Shown here: piece after piece, positions 11,153-18,716 of the stretch
Layout: every line of letters begins with the position of its first letter
How positions within the stretch are numbered: the stretch's first letter is position 1
NCBI GenBank assembly: GCA_016711105.1
Contig: JADJTO010000004.1
Location: forward strand, 62,001-126,000
Length of the DNA: 64,000 bases
Direction of reading: 5' to 3'
Origin: Micropruina sp.
GTDB lineage: Bacteria; Actinomycetota; Actinomycetes; Propionibacteriales; Propionibacteriaceae
The notes under the pieces: generated by a model
Databases searched by the model: none
Seen by the model: only the letters and a program-made list of their open reading frames with translations
Told to the model about the DNA's origin: nothing
Position numbers and translations under genes: made by a program

Positions 11153-12189
11153 CAGGCTTCCTCTCCAGCGGTGCGCGCGGCCATCACGTCGACGAAGCGG
11201 TCGAACAGATAGGCCGAATCGTGGGGGCCGGCGGCCGCCTCGGGGTGGTATTGCACCGAGAACGACCGAAGCCGACCGGCGTCGTCGGTCAGCTCCAGAC
11301 CCTCCACCACGTTGTCGTTGAGACAGACGTGGCTGACCCGGGCCACGCCCCAGGCGGTTTCGGTGTCTTGGCCGAGTGGGGCATCGACGGCGAACCCGTG
11401 ATTCTGCGCGGTGATCTCGACCTTGCGGGTGCGCAAGTCCATCACCGGCTGGTTGATCCCGCGGTGGCCGTACTTCAGCTTGTAGGTACCGAAGCCCAGG
11501 GCCCGGCCGAAGATCTGGTTGCCGAAGCAGATGCCGAAGAAGGGCAGGCCCTCGTCGAGCACGTGGGTCAACAGGGTGACCGCGTCATCGGCGGCAGCCG
11601 GATCACCCGGCCCGTTGGAGAAGAAGACCCCGTCCGGGTTGACCCGGCGAATGTCCTCGATGGTGCTCGAGGCCGGCAGCACGTGCACCTCGATGCCACG
11701 TTCGGCCATCCGAACCGGCGTCATGTCCTTGATCCCGAGATCGATCGCGGCCACCGTGAACCGCTTCGTTCCCAGCGCCGGAACCACCTCGGCCGCAGCG
11801 ATGGTGACATCGGCGACCAGATTCGCCCCGCTCATCACCGGGGTGGCAAGCACCTTCTCCAGCAGCTTGGCCGGGTCGGACTCCAGGGTCGAAATGCCGA
11901 CCCGCATCGCCCCCCGTTCGCGCAGATGCCGGGTCAGCGCCCGGGTGTCCACTTCGGCGATTCCCACCACGCCTTGCGCGCTAAGTGCCTCGTCCAGGGA
12001 GCGGTTGGAGCGCCAGTTGGAGCGAACCCGCGACAAGTCACGGACGACGTACCCCGCGACCCAGATGCGGCGGGACTCGTCGTCCTCGTCGTTCCAGCCG
12101 GTGTTCCCGATGTGCGGGGCCGTGGCCACCACGACCGAGTCGAGCGCAGCCGGAGTGGCGGACGCCCGAGGAGTGCCTGCGGGAACCAA
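11152..12189 (-). CDS. carA: Carbamoyl-phosphate synthase small subunit, missing its N-terminus
   Basis: Class I glutaminase that supplies ammonia to CarB. The amidotransferase part is intact: FFGICFGNQIFGRALG with the nucleophile cysteine, and a C-terminal SVQYHPEA with the catalytic histidine. The N-terminal domain is not: family similarity begins abruptly at VVVATAPHIGNTGWNDED, about 45-50 residues into a normal CarA. The usual opening (glycine-rich strand plus the FGEAVFSTGMTGYQE and DPSY segments) is absent. Only about 24 in-frame codons separate the nusB stop from that point; TTG at 12189 is the first possible start and has no family resemblance. The product of 345 aa instead of about 380-395 is probably inactive, or the sequence has a deletion here. 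Confidence 0.85.
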
Positions 12190-12190
12190 C

Positions 12191-12610
12191 TCAGCCGGCG
12201 TCGGCTCGGTGCCGCGCGTGGGCGTTGGCCAACACGCCGTTGAGGAAGGCCGGAGAGTCACTGGTGGAGAACTCCTGAGCCAACAGGACGGCCTGCTGAA
12301 TCGCCACCTCGGGCGATCCGTCGGTGTGCAGCAGCTCGAAGACGGCGATCCTGGCCAGGCAGCGATCCACCCGGGGCATCCGCTCCAGAGTCCAATCCGA
12401 GACCAACGAGGCCTCGATCAGCTGGTCGATCTCGTCGATGTGCCCGGAAACACCGCGCACCAGATCTTCGGTCAGCTGCCGCAGTGGGGCCTCGGGCAGA
12501 CCGCGATGCAGATCCAGGCGGTCGCTCGGGTCCTCGCCGCGCAGGTCGGCTTCGAACAGAATGTCCAGCGCATGCTTGCGGGCCTTCGATCTGGCTGACA
12601 GGTGTTTCAC
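12191..12610 (-). CDS. nusB: Transcription antitermination factor NusB
   Basis: RNA-binding partner of NusE in rRNA antitermination complexes. The 139-aa all-helical protein opens SARSKARKHALDILFEADLRG, contains the WTLERMPRVDRCLARIAVFEL segment and ends with the family's SPAFLNGVLA. GTG at 12610 is preceded by AGGAG. A longer upstream frame reaching 12751 lacks similarity and was rejected. It lies 141 bp downstream of efp, the usual arrangement, and is directly followed by truncated carA rather than by pyrR. Confidence 0.93.
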   Translation of the reverse strand: MKHLSARSKARKHALDILFEADLRGEDPSDRLDLHRGLPEAPLRQLTEDLVRGVSGHIDEIDQLIEASLVSDWTLERMPRVDRCLARIAVFELLHTDGSPEVAIQQAVLLAQEFSTSDSPAFLNGVLANAHARHRADAG

Positions 12611-12751
12611 CGGCTCCTGGACGGTCTCGACGAACCGCAGAATCGTGCCGTCCGGCCGGAGTTGATCACGGTGAACGCTCGGGACGTAACCCGTGGGCGG
12701 CTGGGGATCGACGGGGAGGGAGGCTTCGGCGGACTCAGCCATCCGAGCCAC

Positions 12752-13309
12752 TCAGACCCGACCGAGGTAGCCGCCGTCGCGGGTGTCGACCTTGACCCGT
12801 TCGCCGGTGGTGATGAACAACGGGACCTGAATCTGCAGGCCCGTCTCCACCGTGGCCGGCTTGGTGCCCCCGGTGCTGCGGTCGCCCTGCAGCCCCGGCT
12901 CGGTGTAGGTCACCTCAAGCTCAACCGAGGCCGGAAGGTCGATGTAGAGCGGGTTCTCGGCGTGCAGTGCCACGGTGGCCGTCTGGTTCTCCAGCAGGTA
13001 GTTCTTCGCATCGCCCACCGTGCCGTCGGGGATGCTCAGCTGGTCGTAGGTGGCCGTATCCATGAACACGTAGCCGTCGCCATCGTGGTAGAGGTACTGC
13101 ATCTCGCGGCGGTCCACGTTGGCCGTGTCGACCTTGGTGTCGGAGTTGAAGGTGCGGTCGACGACCTTGCCGCTGAGCACGTGCTTGAGCTTCGTCCGCA
13201 CGACCGTGTTGCCTTTGCCGGGCTTGTGATGCTGGAACCAGATCACCTGCCACAGCTGACCGTCCAGGTCGAGCACCATGCCGTTCTTCAAATCATTCGT
13301 GGAAGCCAC
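12752..13309 (-). CDS. efp: Elongation factor P
   Basis: Relieves ribosome stalling at polyproline stretches. The 185-aa protein has the three-domain layout: KOW-like domain 1 with the tip loop HHKPGKGNTVVRTKLKHV (the residue normally modified is the lysine of KPGKG), then MQYLYHDGDGYVFMDTATYDQ in domain 2 and the conserved C-terminal GLQIQVPLFITTGERVKVDTRDGGYLGR. GTG start with GAGGGG about 6 nt upstream. Neighbours aroB and nusB are standard. Confidence 0.97.
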   Translation of the reverse strand: MASTNDLKNGMVLDLDGQLWQVIWFQHHKPGKGNTVVRTKLKHVLSGKVVDRTFNSDTKVDTANVDRREMQYLYHDGDGYVFMDTATYDQLSIPDGTVGDAKNYLLENQTATVALHAENPLYIDLPASVELEVTYTEPGLQGDRSTGGTKPATVETGLQIQVPLFITTGERVKVDTRDGGYLGRV

Positions 13310-13367
13310 GTACTACCCCTCGTTATCGTCCGCGTCTCTGACGAGCCACGGGAAGCTGCGACCGCTC

Positions 13368-13397
13368 AGTCTAGCCGGGCCGACGGGCTGGGATGAA
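13368..13397 (-). promoter_or_regulatory. Candidate efp-nusB promoter
   Basis: In the 120-bp gap between aroB and efp the minus strand contains TTCATC and TAGACT separated by 18 bp, ending about 58 nt before the efp start. The -10 fits the TAnnnT pattern seen at other promoters of this window; the -35 is a partial match. It would let efp be transcribed independently of the aro genes. Confidence 0.4.
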
Positions 13398-13429
13398 CCT
13401 GCGGCAAACCACGCTGCCGGGTCGACGAC

Positions 13430-14518
13430 TCAGCCCTGCGGGCAGATCGAGGTGAAGGTCTGCTCCATCAGCTCTTCGTCCGGAGCGGTCAAGATGGCCG
13501 GGTGAGCCAAACCATCCAGGATCACGAACCGCAACGCCGAGCCGCGGGTCTTCTTGTCCAGGTTCATCGCCTCGCGCAGCAGCGGCCAGGCCGCGGCCCG
13601 ATAACAGGTCGGCAACCCGACCGAGGAAAGCACCGCGGCGTGACGGCCGGCGGTGTCATCGTCCAGGCGACCGAGCCGTCGGCTGAGTTCGGCGATGAAC
13701 GTCATCCCGATGCTGACCGCTTCGCCGTGCCGCATGGTGTAGTTCTCATGCCGTTCGATGGCATGCCCCAACGTGTGTCCGTAGTTGAGCAACTCCCGAC
13801 CGACATCGCTGCCGGTGGAGGTTCGCTCGCGCAGATCAGCGCTGACCACGGACGCCTTGACCGCGACGGCCCGACGGATCAGTTCGGCCAGTTCAGGGCT
13901 GCCCGGCGTCCTGGCGGCGAGCGGATTGTCTTCGATCACCGACAGGATGAACGGGTCGGCGATGAAGCCTGCCTTCACCACTTCCGCCAGGCCGGAACTC
14001 AACTCGGCCGGGGGCAGACCTTCCAGGAAGTCCAGATCACACAGGACGGTGAACGGCTCGTAGAACGCCCCCACCAGATTCTTGCCCGAGGCCAGGTTGA
14101 TCCCGGTCTTGCCGCCCACCGCGGCGTCCACCATCGCCAACACGCTGGTCGGTACGCAGATGTAGGGCACACCACGCAACCAGGTGGCGGCCACGAAGCC
14201 GGCCAGATCGGTGGTGGCACCGCCCCCGAAGCCGACGATGGTGTCGGTTCGGGTGAACCCGGCCGCCGCCAAGGCGTCCCAGCAATGCTGCAGGACCAAA
14301 CCGGTCTTGGCCCGCTCAGCCGTGGGGACCTCGATCATGGTCACCGGCTGATCAATGGTCTTGACCAGCCCGGCGGCCAGGAGTCGCTGGGACTCGGGAT
14401 AGATCACCGCCACCCGCTGCACTTCCTGGAGGAACTGCGGCAGCAGCGAACTTGCCCCGTGCCCGATGACCACCTGGTAAGGCTGCTCGGCCATGACATC
14501 GACGGTGGACCAACTCAT
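13430..14518 (-). CDS. aroB: 3-dehydroquinate synthase
   Basis: Second step of the shikimate pathway: cyclises DAHP to 3-dehydroquinate using NAD+ and a divalent metal. The 362-aa protein shows the NAD-binding GFGGGATTDLAGFVAATW near residue 100, PTSVLAMVDAAVGGKTGINL and the metal-ligand region NYGHTLGHAIE plus RHGEAVSIGM. ATG at 14518 overlaps the aroK stop (ATGA) and is preferred over a start 15 bases further upstream. Part of the run aroE-aroC-aroK-aroB. Confidence 0.96.
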   Translation of the reverse strand: MSWSTVDVMAEQPYQVVIGHGASSLLPQFLQEVQRVAVIYPESQRLLAAGLVKTIDQPVTMIEVPTAERAKTGLVLQHCWDALAAAGFTRTDTIVGFGGGATTDLAGFVAATWLRGVPYICVPTSVLAMVDAAVGGKTGINLASGKNLVGAFYEPFTVLCDLDFLEGLPPAELSSGLAEVVKAGFIADPFILSVIEDNPLAARTPGSPELAELIRRAVAVKASVVSADLRERTSTGSDVGRELLNYGHTLGHAIERHENYTMRHGEAVSIGMTFIAELSRRLGRLDDDTAGRHAAVLSSVGLPTCYRAAAWPLLREAMNLDKKTRGSALRFVILDGLAHPAILTAPDEELMEQTFTSICPQG

Positions 14519-15027
14519 GTATGGGCTCCCCAAACGTGGCTGACGATGTGATCAACGATCTGGCGGGGTGTGTTGTGATCGGAGTCGACGACGATGGTCG
14601 CCAACTCAGCATAGACCGGGGTTCGCTCGGCCAAGAGTTGGATCAACTGGGCCCGGAGGTTACCCAGGAGCAGTGGCCTGGCCTGGTTCATCCCGATCCG
14701 GCGGGTGGCCTGCGCGATCGAGACCTGCAGCCAGACCACGTCGAGCCCCGACACCGCCTCCCGAATCGCGGGCGTCATCACGGCACCACCGCCGAGCGAG
14801 ATCACTCCCCCCTCGGCCAGGCAGGCCAGGGTTGCCTCGCGCTCCAGTTCCCGGAAGTGGGCTTCACCGGAGTCAGCGAAGATTTCTCGAATCGGCTTGC
14901 CCTGCTCGGCTTCGATCCGGGCGTCGACGTCGGTGAAGGACAGCCCGAGACTGCTGGCCAACAGGCGCCCCACCGTGGACTTGCCGGCTCCGGGTGCACC
15001 CAACACGACGATCGTCGAAGGGATCAC
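14515..15027 (-). CDS. aroK: Shikimate kinase
   Basis: Phosphorylates shikimate at the 3-OH with ATP. The 170-aa protein has the P-loop GAPGAGKSTVGRLLA near residues 10-24, the shikimate-binding FTDVDARIEAEQGKPIREIF, the SLGGGAVMTP loop near 78-87 and the lid NQARPLLLGN. GTG start overlaps the aroC stop (GTGA) and its stop overlaps aroB, so all three are translationally coupled. Confidence 0.96.
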   Translation of the reverse strand: MIPSTIVVLGAPGAGKSTVGRLLASSLGLSFTDVDARIEAEQGKPIREIFADSGEAHFRELEREATLACLAEGGVISLGGGAVMTPAIREAVSGLDVVWLQVSIAQATRRIGMNQARPLLLGNLRAQLIQLLAERTPVYAELATIVVDSDHNTPRQIVDHIVSHVWGAHT

Positions 15028-16211
15028 CCCAGTCGCCGCTCTGCCAACCGAGCCAGGTACGCCTGGTGGTTGCGCGCCGTTTCGGCCAGCGAATCCCCGC
15101 CGAACTTCTCCAGAGCTACGTCGGCCAACACCAAGGCGACCATCGCCTCAGCGACCACCCCGGCCGCCGGGACGGCACACACGTCGGAGCGCTGGTGGTG
15201 CGCGGGAGCCGCCTCCCCCGTGGTGGTGTCGATCGTGCGCAGCGCCCGCGGGATCGTGGCGATCGGCTTCATCGCTGCCCGCACTCGCAGCGGTTCGCCG
15301 GTGCTCATACCACCTTCAGTACCCCCGGAACGGTTGCTCAACCGGGTGATTCCGTCGACCCCGGGCACCATTTCGTCGTGGGCGAGACTTCCTCGGACGC
15401 GGGCCAGGTCGAACCCGTCGCCGACCTCGACGCCCTTGATCGCCTGAATCCCCATCAGCGCGTAGGCGAGCTTCGCGTCGAGCCGGGTGTCCCACTGGAT
15501 GTGCGAACCGAGGCCGGCCGGCAGGCCGTAGGCCAGAACCTCGACCACGCCGCCCAGCGTGTCACCCTCCCGCCGCGCCAACTCAACTTCGGCCCGCATG
15601 GCGTTGCTGGCCTCGGGATCGAAGCAACGAGCCTCGTCGGCGTCCACGGCGTCCCGATCCGCAAAGGTGGGCTTGGTCAGGCTGGTGCTGCGCACTCCCC
15701 CGAGTTCGACCACGTGGCTGACGATGGTGATGCCGAAGGCCTGGGCCAGGAAGTTGGAGGCCACCCGGCCGAGAGCCACCCGGGCGGCAGTCTCCCGGGC
15801 CGAGGCGCGCTCCAGAATCGGACGAGCCTCGTCCACGTCATATTTCTGCATGCCGGCTAGATCGGCATGGCCGGGCCGAGGACGGGTCAGGGCCTGACCG
15901 CGGGCCTGAGCGGCCAGCAGGTCGGCATCGACCGGGTCGGGCGCCATCACGGTGTCCCATTTGGGCCACTCGCTGTTGCCGATCATGATCGCCACCGGTG
16001 ACCCCAGAGTGCGGCCATGGCGGACGCCGGCCAGCATCGTCACCTCGTCGGCCTCGAACTTCATCCGGGCGCCTCGGCCAACGCCGAGCCGGCGCCGGGC
16101 CAGGGCCTCGGCGATGTCGCTGGAGGTGACCTCGACAGAGGCCGGAATGCCCTCGATGGTCGCGACCAGCGCTCGCCCGTGGGATTCGCCGGCGGTCAGG
16201 TAACGAAGCAT
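15024..16211 (-). CDS. aroC: Chorismate synthase
   Basis: Converts EPSP to chorismate, needing reduced FMN. The 395-aa sequence begins LRYLTAGESHGRALVATIEG and carries the family signatures RRRLGVGRGARMKFEADEV and the C-terminal RSDVCAVPAAGVVAEAMVAL. Also seen are the FMN-contact region SARETAARVALGRVA and GGMSTGEPLRVRAAMKPI. It sits 13 bp after aroE and overlaps aroK. Confidence 0.97.
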   Translation of the reverse strand: MLRYLTAGESHGRALVATIEGIPASVEVTSSDIAEALARRRLGVGRGARMKFEADEVTMLAGVRHGRTLGSPVAIMIGNSEWPKWDTVMAPDPVDADLLAAQARGQALTRPRPGHADLAGMQKYDVDEARPILERASARETAARVALGRVASNFLAQAFGITIVSHVVELGGVRSTSLTKPTFADRDAVDADEARCFDPEASNAMRAEVELARREGDTLGGVVEVLAYGLPAGLGSHIQWDTRLDAKLAYALMGIQAIKGVEVGDGFDLARVRGSLAHDEMVPGVDGITRLSNRSGGTEGGMSTGEPLRVRAAMKPIATIPRALRTIDTTTGEAAPAHHQRSDVCAVPAAGVVAEAMVALVLADVALEKFGGDSLAETARNHQAYLARLAERRLG

Positions 16212-16224
16212 GGCCGACAGTGTG

Positions 16225-17061
16225 TCATGCGTCAGCGCGACGCCGAAGTTCTGCCCGGACGGCAGACGTGAGCACCTCGATCTCCACCTGGTGCCCGGTC
16301 ATCAGCAGAATCTGATGGGCGGCCTGATGCACCAACAGGTCGAGTCCGCTGAGCACAGTGGCGCCCCGGTCGCTAACTCTCGCGGCCAGCGTCGTGGGCC
16401 ACGGGTGGTAAATGGCATCGAAGAGCGCCACCAACCGCTCCGCGTTCTCGGTCAGAGCCTCCACCACGCCGGCTGCCCCGGCCGCCGGGACGGTGGAGAT
16501 GATCAGTCGGGTGTCGGAGTCCGGGGCGCTGCCCCAGGCCAGTTCCTTGGGGTCGATCCCCGACCAACTCGCCCACCGCCAGAACTCGGCCACGCCCTCA
16601 GGACGGCGTCCGGTGAGGGTGATGCTGCGGCTGCCGGTTCGGGCCAGCGCGACGAAGGCCGACCTGGCCGTGGCGCCGTTGCCGACGATCAGCGCCGGAA
16701 GTCCGGCCGGGATCCCGGCGCTGGCCAACGCCTCGCCGAAGCCCGCAATGTCGGTGTTGTAGACGCGTCGACCCTGCTGTTCAAGGATCACCGTGTTGGC
16801 AGCACCGGTGAGCCGCACGTCATCGCTGGGCTCACCGCAGCGAGCGGCCTCCTCTTTCAGCGGCATGGTGACGCTGAGGCCGCGCCAAGGCTCGTCCAGG
16901 CCGTCCACGAACGGGCCGAACTCCGGCGGCTGAAGCTCGATCGCCTGGTAATCCCACTCCAGCCCGAGCGCGGTGTAGGCGGCCCGATGGATCACCGGCG
17001 ACAACGAATGCCCGATCGGCGATCCGACGACCGCACACCGAGGCGGGTTCAGCCGTTGCAC
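16225..17061 (-). CDS. aroE: Shikimate dehydrogenase
   Basis: Reduces 3-dehydroshikimate to shikimate with NADPH. The 278-aa protein contains GSPIGHSLSPVIHRAAY at residues 13-29, the catalytic lysine in SVTMPLKEEA, NTDIAGF, and a divergent nucleotide loop LIVGNGATARSAFVAL in place of the usual GAGGA motif. The substitution does not abolish the fold but may alter cofactor preference. GTG start overlaps the end of mltG by 13 nt. Followed by aroC-aroK-aroB. Confidence 0.93.
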   Translation of the reverse strand: MQRLNPPRCAVVGSPIGHSLSPVIHRAAYTALGLEWDYQAIELQPPEFGPFVDGLDEPWRGLSVTMPLKEEAARCGEPSDDVRLTGAANTVILEQQGRRVYNTDIAGFGEALASAGIPAGLPALIVGNGATARSAFVALARTGSRSITLTGRRPEGVAEFWRWASWSGIDPKELAWGSAPDSDTRLIISTVPAAGAAGVVEALTENAERLVALFDAIYHPWPTTLAARVSDRGATVLSGLDLLVHQAAHQILLMTGHQVEIEVLTSAVRAELRRRADA

Positions 17062-18211
17062 TTCTTCCGGTTCTCCTCATTGGCCAGACACCAGGTCTGC
17101 AACTTGGCCCGGGCCTGCTCGTGCTCCGCGTTCGTCCGCGAGAACACGGTTTCGCCGGTGTCCAGGTTGATCGGCATGAAGTAGAGCCAATCCCCGTCGG
17201 CCGGGTTGGCGGCGGCCTCCAAGGCCTTGCGCGCCGGCGCGGTGATCGGGCCGGGCGGGAGGCCGGCGTACTTGTAGGTGTTGTACGGCGAGGCGAGCTC
17301 ACGCTCGGCAGGCGTGGTGAAGATTCGTCCGGTGATGTTGTTGGCGTAGGCGACAGTCGCGTCGGACTGCAGCAGCATGCCTTCCCGCAGCCGGTTGTAG
17401 AAGACGGCGGCCACCTTGGCTCGGTCTTCGTCGCGGAAGACTTCGCGTTCGATGATGCTGGCGACAATCAGCGCCTCGTACGGCGTGGCCTGACGCTTGC
17501 CCAGCTTGATCGCCCTGGCCTTGGCGGCGAAGTCGAGATCGTCGGTGACCCGGACGAACTGGGTGGTGGCCAACTTCAGGACCGACGTGCTGGTCGGCTT
17601 GGCCGGCAGTTCGTAGGTGTCGGGGAAGATGAACCCCTCGTTGCTCTTGCCGAGCCAACTCGGCAGGCCGAGAGCCTTGCGGTCTTTCAGGGCGCTCTGC
17701 AGGTTGGCTTTGGACACCTTGGTGGACTTGACCAGCGCGGTGATCACCTCACTGAGGCGCAACCCCTCGGCGATCTGGAACCGGTTCCGGACGATCCGCT
17801 TGACGTCCAGCAGCATGGCCAGGGCGACCTTGGCCGGCACCCCGGTGCGCAGGCGGTGCTGGCCGGCCTGGATCTTCTTGGCGTCGGCGTTGGCGGCGGC
17901 CTCACGATCGAAGGCCTTGGCGGTCTTCACCACACCGTTCTGCACCAGGATGTCAGCGATGTCGGCCAGCGAGGTGGCCTTGGGTATGTCGACGACCACA
18001 TCGGCCTCACCCTCGGCGTTGATGAAGTCTTCCACCGTGCGGACGGCGACCCAGGCCTCCTGGGCCTTGGAGTAGACGAACCAGCCACCGCCGAACAGCA
18101 CGGCCAGCGACACCAGGACGGCCAGCCCGGCCCGGACCCGGACCCAAATCTCCTTCGGATCCCACTTGCCGGTCTCCGGATCCTGGGTTCCCTGGTCAGT
18201 GGGTTATCCAT
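17049..18211 (-). CDS. mltG: Endolytic murein transglycosylase MltG (YceG), frameshifted near its start
   Basis: Membrane-anchored enzyme that cleaves nascent peptidoglycan strands. Expected parts are one N-terminal membrane helix (AGLAVLVSLAVLFGGGWFVY) and the YceG domain with IVASIIEREVFRDEDRAKV (catalytic glutamate) and VFYNRLREGMLLQSDATVAY split by few residues. The open frame only has a GTG at 18113, inside the membrane helix. ATG at 18211, overlapping the ruvX stop (ATGGATAA), reads MDNPLTREP and would join the helix frame if one C were added to CCC near 18186, giving MDNPLTREPQDPETGKWDP. I therefore assign the longer gene, about 387 aa, with a probable sequencing indel. Confidence 0.85.
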
Positions 18212-18716
18212 CGCCATCCCCTCGTTTGCTTTCGTCATTCGTGCTCAGCGGTTCACCGGCCGGTCGTCCGGACGCGCGTTCACTGGCGATTGCCTGTTCC
18301 AAGATTGCCACGGCGGCAGCCTGATCGATGATCCCGCGCTGGCTCTTGGCGCTCTTACCCGCGACAGTCAGCCGCCTTGAGGCCGTCACCGTCGACATCC
18401 GCTCATCAAGCAGTCGCACCGGCACCACCCACTGGTGGGCCCCGAGGGCGGTGAGTTGATCGCGGACGAGCGTTGCCGAGAAGCCCTCCACCCCGGCCAG
18501 GGTGCGGGGCAGACCCACGATCACTTCCAACGGTTCGTACTCGGCCAGCAGTACACGGAGTCGGCCGACGACGTCGCCACGCGCCGGGATGGTTTCCACC
18601 GGGTAGGCCAGCAGCCCATCGCGATCACAGGCGGCGACGCCGATCCGGGCCTGGCCCCAATCGAGAGCCAGGCGGATCCCCGGCCGGAAACCGGCGGAGT
18701 CGACCTGCTCAGCCAT
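18204..18716 (-). CDS. ruvX: Putative pre-16S rRNA nuclease (YqgF/RuvX)
   Basis: RNase H-fold protein; the E. coli homologue trims the 16S rRNA 5' end, and the name RuvX reflects similarity to Holliday resolvases. The 170-aa protein has RLALDWGQARIGVAACD (first catalytic aspartate) around residue 15, the VGLPRTLAGVEG motif, LLDERMSTVTASRRL and a C-terminal DQAAAVAILEQAI with the last acidic residue. ATG at 18716 overlaps the alaS stop by 8 nt; an upstream extension in the same frame is antisense to nothing known and lacks similarity. Its stop overlaps the mltG start. Confidence 0.93.
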   Translation of the reverse strand: MAEQVDSAGFRPGIRLALDWGQARIGVAACDRDGLLAYPVETIPARGDVVGRLRVLLAEYEPLEVIVGLPRTLAGVEGFSATLVRDQLTALGAHQWVVPVRLLDERMSTVTASRRLTVAGKSAKSQRGIIDQAAAVAILEQAIASERASGRPAGEPLSTNDESKRGDGDG